Source of the DNA: Ferrimicrobium sp.
GTDB lineage: Bacteria; Actinomycetota; Acidimicrobiia; Acidimicrobiales; Acidimicrobiaceae
DNA: 64,000 nucleotides
Direction of reading: 5' to 3'
Assembly: GCF_027364955.1 (NCBI RefSeq)
Contig: NZ_DAHXOI010000002.1
Coordinates: 129,600-193,599 of the forward strand
The first letter of the stretch is position 1. Each line of letters begins with the position of its first letter. The position numbers and the translations under genes are program-made. This document shows positions 60,429 to 64,000 of the stretch, piece after piece. The notes below the pieces were generated by a model. That model did not search any database. It saw nothing but the letters and a program-made list of their open reading frames with translations, and was not told the origin of the DNA.

Positions 60429-61250
60429 TTAATGAAACAACTCAGAGCTAGGTGTACCGATACGACTCTGGCTTTCCTTCCCGGGTGTTGATCGATGAAC
60501 ACGCGCTGACATCTGGGCCCTCAATCGTCCCAGCGCGATCAAGATCGGAGTTCCTAGAACCATCACCATCAAGGCATTCCCGCCCGCACGGAAAGAGTCC
60601 CACACAAAAGAGGTCGTCAAATAGAAACGAACGAAATGAGACAGCGCTAACGAAAGCGACATGCCTGGGTGGAATCCGAGTCCAGGAGCTGCCTGGTAAT
60701 AGGTCCAGTCCCAGATATCCATCGCGATGCCAAAGCCATAGCCCGCAACAATCCCAATCATCGCCAAGATCGCGACGTCGCACCAGTCCGGCTTGTGGTC
60801 ACGGCGGTGGGCGAAGAACCCCGCAAAGGCCCCAACCCAACCGGCGGCGAACAGCTGATAAGGGAGCCAGGGGCCAATACCGCCGGTGACCACCGCAGAT
60901 ACAAGCAAGGAGCTCGCTCCAACAAGAAACCCGTACCTTGCACCAAATACGTACCCAGCACACAAGATCAAGAGGAAAATCGGGCTAAACCCTCCGATCC
61001 CTGTCACGAGAAGAGCGCGAGCTGCAGCGTCGATTGACGAAAGTGCCACAAGAAGGGCAAAGGAGCGCACATCGAGAGACCGTGATCCCATCTCGATCAA
61101 TATAAGCGCACCGCAGGTCCCAATACCGAGCGCCGCTATCGCTGCCACACTAGCATCGGATACAAAAAAGGGCCAAGCGAAGAGTGCGCACCCAATCCCT
61201 GTTGCCACCACCCAGCCGAGCAAGGTCAGAACGCGCCGCTGGGCTATCAC
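60429..61250 (-). CDS. ECF transporter substrate-binding (S) component, cobalamin-type candidate
   Basis: 273 residues, six to seven hydrophobic helices. The segments LILCAGYVFGARYGFLVGA and GGIGPWLPYQLFAAGWVGA are characteristic of S components co-encoded with DUF4430 proteins. It would bind the vitamin in the membrane. Its start overlaps the double-ATPase gene by four bases; it is last in the operon. Cobalamin specificity is inferred from the DUF4430 partner. Confidence 0.75.
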   Translation of the reverse strand: MIAQRRVLTLLGWVVATGIGCALFAWPFFVSDASVAAIAALGIGTCGALILIEMGSRSLDVRSFALLVALSSIDAAARALLVTGIGGFSPIFLLILCAGYVFGARYGFLVGASSLLVSAVVTGGIGPWLPYQLFAAGWVGAFAGFFAHRRDHKPDWCDVAILAMIGIVAGYGFGIAMDIWDWTYYQAAPGLGFHPGMSLSLALSHFVRFYLTTSFVWDSFRAGGNALMVMVLGTPILIALGRLRAQMSARVHRSTPGKESQSRIGTPSSELFH

Positions 61251-62596
61251 GTGCTGTCCTCCTCCTCGGGAACGAGCGTACCGCCAGAGATCTTCCAGAC
61301 GCGACGTGCCAGCTGATGAGCTAGCACCCGGTCATGGGTCGCAACGACGGTGGCAGTGCCGTAGTCGGCAAGCTGAGCAAGCATAGCGACAAGAGACATC
61401 CGTGCCCGTTCATCCATGCCGCGAGTCGGTTCGTCGAGAAGGGCAAGACGAGGCTGACCAGCTAACACAACTGCAAGTGCAGCGCGCTGGCGCTCCCCTC
61501 CCGATAGATCACGTGGATCGCGTTGCCCTAGATGAGCAAGGTCGAGGATCTTAAGGACATCGAAAGGGGAGGTCTCAAGGTGCAACCACTTAAGAGTCTG
61601 AGAAATTTCGTCGATCACACTTGCCCGGTGTAAGAGCACTCCGGGTTCCTGCGGAAGGTAGGCAATCCCCTTATCAGGGGCAAACCTCGTCCCTCCCGTC
61701 AGAGGGTGCAGCCCCCCAATCGCACGAAGCAGAGTGGTCTTTCCCCTACCGTTGGCCCCGGTGATGACCGTCATCTCACCCTTGTGGCCTACGAGATTGA
61801 TATCGCTAAGCAACGGGGTCCCCTCTACCGAAATCGCGGCGCCACAAAGTTCCCAAACCACTTCGGCTGAGTCTGGAACCGGAAGCCTTGGAGGGACAAC
61901 CATGGTGTTCATGGAGTCATCCTCCACGAGCACTCCCGCATGCATGCCAATGATACGATCGGCATTGAGGTAGCCCTCGAGACGATGCTCTGCAATAACG
62001 ACACGCGTCCCTGACTTTGCAATCGCGACGAGAGTCTCTATCAAGATACGTGCTCCATCGTCATCGAGTTGCGACATGGGTTCGTCAAGAACCAAGGTGC
62101 CTGGGTTGGTCGCAAGTGCCGCCGCGACTGCTACCCGTTGTTGCTCGCCTCCGGACAGAGATCTGATACGCCGATCGATCAGGTGAGCTATCCCTACCGC
62201 CTCGAGAGACTCGGTAATCCTCGCACGGATCAAGTCTCGATCGAACCCCAAGTTCTCAGGGCCAAAGGCTATCTCGCGTGCCAAGGTTCCTCGCACAAAA
62301 CCCGTCTCTGGCTCCTGGAAGACAAAACCCACCTGCTTTGCAAGTTCGCGTGTGGGCGTAGCTATTACATCACTCCCATTCACGGTGACTCGACCCGAAA
62401 AATCGCCCCCGTGAAAGTGAGGGATGAGTCCATTGATGAGGCGTAGCAGAGTCGACTTTCCAGATCCTGAGTCCCCGATCACAGCCGTGATACCATGACC
62501 GATTTCTCCGGAGACCCCATCAAGAGCCAACGCTGGTTCCACGCCCCAACCCGGGTAGCGATAACTGACATTCTCAAAGTTGATTCCAGGGTTCAT
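61247..62596 (-). CDS. ECF transporter ATPase, two fused nucleotide-binding domains (EcfA-A')
   Basis: 449 residues. First half: Walker A GDSGSGKSTLL (about 37-47), signature LSGGEQQRVA and Walker B LVLDEPMSQLD. Second half: Walker A TGANGRGKTTLL (about 278-289), signature LSGGERQRAAL and LALLDEPTRGMD. Fused EcfA1-EcfA2 is common in actinobacteria. It powers vitamin uptake together with the T and S components. Confidence 0.88.
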   Translation of the reverse strand: MNPGINFENVSYRYPGWGVEPALALDGVSGEIGHGITAVIGDSGSGKSTLLRLINGLIPHFHGGDFSGRVTVNGSDVIATPTRELAKQVGFVFQEPETGFVRGTLAREIAFGPENLGFDRDLIRARITESLEAVGIAHLIDRRIRSLSGGEQQRVAVAAALATNPGTLVLDEPMSQLDDDGARILIETLVAIAKSGTRVVIAEHRLEGYLNADRIIGMHAGVLVEDDSMNTMVVPPRLPVPDSAEVVWELCGAAISVEGTPLLSDINLVGHKGEMTVITGANGRGKTTLLRAIGGLHPLTGGTRFAPDKGIAYLPQEPGVLLHRASVIDEISQTLKWLHLETSPFDVLKILDLAHLGQRDPRDLSGGERQRAALAVVLAGQPRLALLDEPTRGMDERARMSLVAMLAQLADYGTATVVATHDRVLAHQLARRVWKISGGTLVPEEEDST

Positions 62597-62599
62597 CGT

Positions 62600-63430
62600 T
62601 TAACCTGGCGCAATTGCGAAAGCTGCCACCCCTAGCAGGATGGAGGGGATCCATACGAAGGGAGACAGCGAAGGAAGCGACGGAGTCGGATAGGGATACC
62701 AGGTCACTGGCATATGGGCGAGCCGAACGGCGAGAACAAGTCCACAGCAACCCACAACAACGGCTGCCCCAACCAGATTACGCCACTCGGGCTCTTGAAC
62801 GACTAACTGGGTTCGGGGTCCGGTTCCAAACCCGCGTGCTTCCATGGACTCTGCAAGTCGAGCTGAGCGCTCAATAGCGCCAAGAAGTACCGGAACGATG
62901 ATGTCAATCATCGCGCGAACACCTCTTGGGCGCCATCCACGGAACTGCTGGGCTTCCTTGATTGAACGGTAGCTTGCCGCCATCGCGGGAACCATGTTAA
63001 GAGCAGCGCCGAGAGCAGCACCAACGCGCGAGAGCGATCGAGGAAACGAGTCAGCCAGGTCGGTGGGATCCACCACCACCGAAAGGGTGGCTGCGGCTGA
63101 GATAGTCGCAATCAGTGCCAGCGCAATCGAGCCTCCTTGTAGGAAGCCTTCAACGGTGATGGCCCCAGAGACAAGCGGTACCCATGCTGGAACATACCCG
63201 ATGACGGTCGCACCCTCGTGCACAAGAACCCCGTTGATCACCACCGAAACGATACCCATGATCGCGAGTCCAATGGCGAAGGGGCGGAGATGACGTTCAC
63301 TCACGTGACGGCGTACCAGTACGCACCAAGACACCACAATCACGAGTGCCGACGACAGCGGGTTAGAGATGGTAAGCGCCACGATGAGCGCGCCTACAAC
63401 CCAAACCAGAAGGGCTGTCGGTCGTCTCAC
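62600..63430 (-). CDS. ECF transporter transmembrane (T) component EcfT
   Basis: 276 residues with about six helices and the two coupling motifs that contact the ATPases: AQQFRGWRPRG (about 171-181) and ESMEARGFG (about 204-212). It lies 3 bp before the ATPase gene and overlaps the lipoprotein gene upstream by four bases. It is the energy-coupling scaffold of the transporter. Confidence 0.85.
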   Translation of the reverse strand: MRRPTALLVWVVGALIVALTISNPLSSALVIVVSWCVLVRRHVSERHLRPFAIGLAIMGIVSVVINGVLVHEGATVIGYVPAWVPLVSGAITVEGFLQGGSIALALIATISAAATLSVVVDPTDLADSFPRSLSRVGAALGAALNMVPAMAASYRSIKEAQQFRGWRPRGVRAMIDIIVPVLLGAIERSARLAESMEARGFGTGPRTQLVVQEPEWRNLVGAAVVVGCCGLVLAVRLAHMPVTWYPYPTPSLPSLSPFVWIPSILLGVAAFAIAPG

Positions 63431-63942
63431 AGCCTGCCTGGACCCGCCGGATTTGGCGGATTCTTCACGTTAGAAACGTACCGAAGGCCAAGCGACTCGC
63501 CTCGCGTCAACTGAATATCGCTAATCCCTACCGACGAGGAGACCCACTTGCCCTTTGCCTTAGCAACATAGACATTCCAATAGTCAGCGTTTGCAGGGAG
63601 GCACTCCGTATAGTGAGCCGGGACGTGATCGGCCTGACACAATGCGACCCCGAAGTTGTACTTCTGAGTCCCAAGCTCGATGTGTGCCTTCTTGAGTAAC
63701 GTCAACGCTGCAATTGGAGATGTTCCTATCTCCGTGCAACCACTAATAACCTTGTGGGACGAGGGTTCCACCACAACCTTGACAGCTTTGGATGCCGGAA
63801 CCTGAGCACAAGAACTAGAGCCCCCAAAATCGATCGTCGAGGCCAAACTCGACGATGCCGACCCACAGGCAGCGAGCCCAAGACCCGCACCCGCGACGAT
63901 AAGTCCGTAGCGAATCCCTCGCGCCAAGACGCCATTAGCCAT
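63427..63942 (-). CDS. DUF4430-domain lipoprotein of the ECF operon
   Basis: 171 residues. Lipoprotein signal with lipobox GLAACGSA (Cys near residue 26), then a small beta-rich domain with YNFGVALCQAD, WNVYVAKAKGKW and LTRGESLGLRYV, the layout of DUF4430 (transcobalamin C-terminal-like). Such proteins probably capture corrinoids outside the cell for ECF uptake. The start at 63942 has AGGAGG 9 bases upstream and is preferred to an upstream in-frame codon at 63969. First gene of the operon within the window. Confidence 0.75.
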   Translation of the reverse strand: MANGVLARGIRYGLIVAGAGLGLAACGSASSSLASTIDFGGSSSCAQVPASKAVKVVVEPSSHKVISGCTEIGTSPIAALTLLKKAHIELGTQKYNFGVALCQADHVPAHYTECLPANADYWNVYVAKAKGKWVSSSVGISDIQLTRGESLGLRYVSNVKNPPNPAGPGRL

Positions 63943-64000
63943 TCCAACTACCTCCTCTGGGGTGTCCACGCCCCATCTAAGCGAGTAAGCAGCGGTCAGT

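Noticed and set aside
1-64000. CRISPR array
   Set aside because: No regularly spaced direct repeats of 24-40 bp were seen anywhere; short tandem repeats found have 15-bp units without spacers.

Overview
The window looks like a moderately G+C-rich actinobacterium, most likely an acidophilic Acidimicrobiia-type organism (Ferrimicrobium or Acidithrix like). This is an inference from protein style: a Gram-positive, SCO6880-type conjugation ATPase, a Tad pilus locus without a secretin, a B12-dependent ribonucleotide reductase, apparently leaderless genes, and a CsrA. No rRNA or ordinary tRNA is present to confirm it.

Layout. 1-3340 is a nested set of mobile-element remains: an ISL3-type transposase gene is split by a group II intron, whose reverse transcriptase is itself split by a small inverted-repeat element carrying a tyrosine-recombinase fragment; an ORF-less piece of a second group II intron follows. 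3392-9103 is a tightly overlapping four-gene cassette of zinc-ribbon membrane proteins and a large secreted protein of unknown function. 9325-9643 is a tmRNA-like RNA. 9738-12334 is a two-gene Mrr-like nuclease/DUF4238 module, possibly defensive. 12816 is csrA, followed by a complete minus-strand Tad (Flp) pilus locus to 20699. 20732-26668 holds a YdjM-like membrane protein, a replisome-organizer-like replication protein and nrdJ with a mini-intein.

27031-37958 is accessory: HAD/GntR pair, Ada-AlkA plus Ogt alkylation repair, an epimerase, two MFS exporters, a truncated integrase, IS and intron scraps, and an isochorismatase-family hydrolase. 38282-53952 is a Gram-positive type IV secretion/conjugation region in two divergent arms: VirB1-, VirB6-, pilin-like and VirB4-like genes on the minus strand; a degenerate primase-polymerase-like protein, two sigma-like proteins, a membrane protein and the VirD4-like coupling protein on the plus strand. 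53992-60251 carries element-type genes (small conserved mobile-element protein, AbiEii-like toxin part, ArdC) with an aldo/keto reductase and a glyoxalase-fold protein. 60429-63942 is an ECF-type transporter operon with a DUF4430 lipoprotein, plausibly for cobalamin, which would supply NrdJ.

The most interesting signal is regulatory. Two sequence families recur upstream of conjugation, pilus, replication, nrdJ and ardC genes: motif A (core GCCTATnTAG, seven sites) and motif B (core GTGCATAyACAT, six half-sites, two of them in a 30-bp palindrome between divergent genes). Almost all read toward a gene start, several within 3-20 bases of an ATG that lacks a Shine-Dalgarno sequence. Together with two sigma-like proteins encoded in the conjugation region they suggest that pilus, conjugation and replication genes are one co-regulated mobile element (plasmid or integrative element). 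No relaxase is recognisable in the window.
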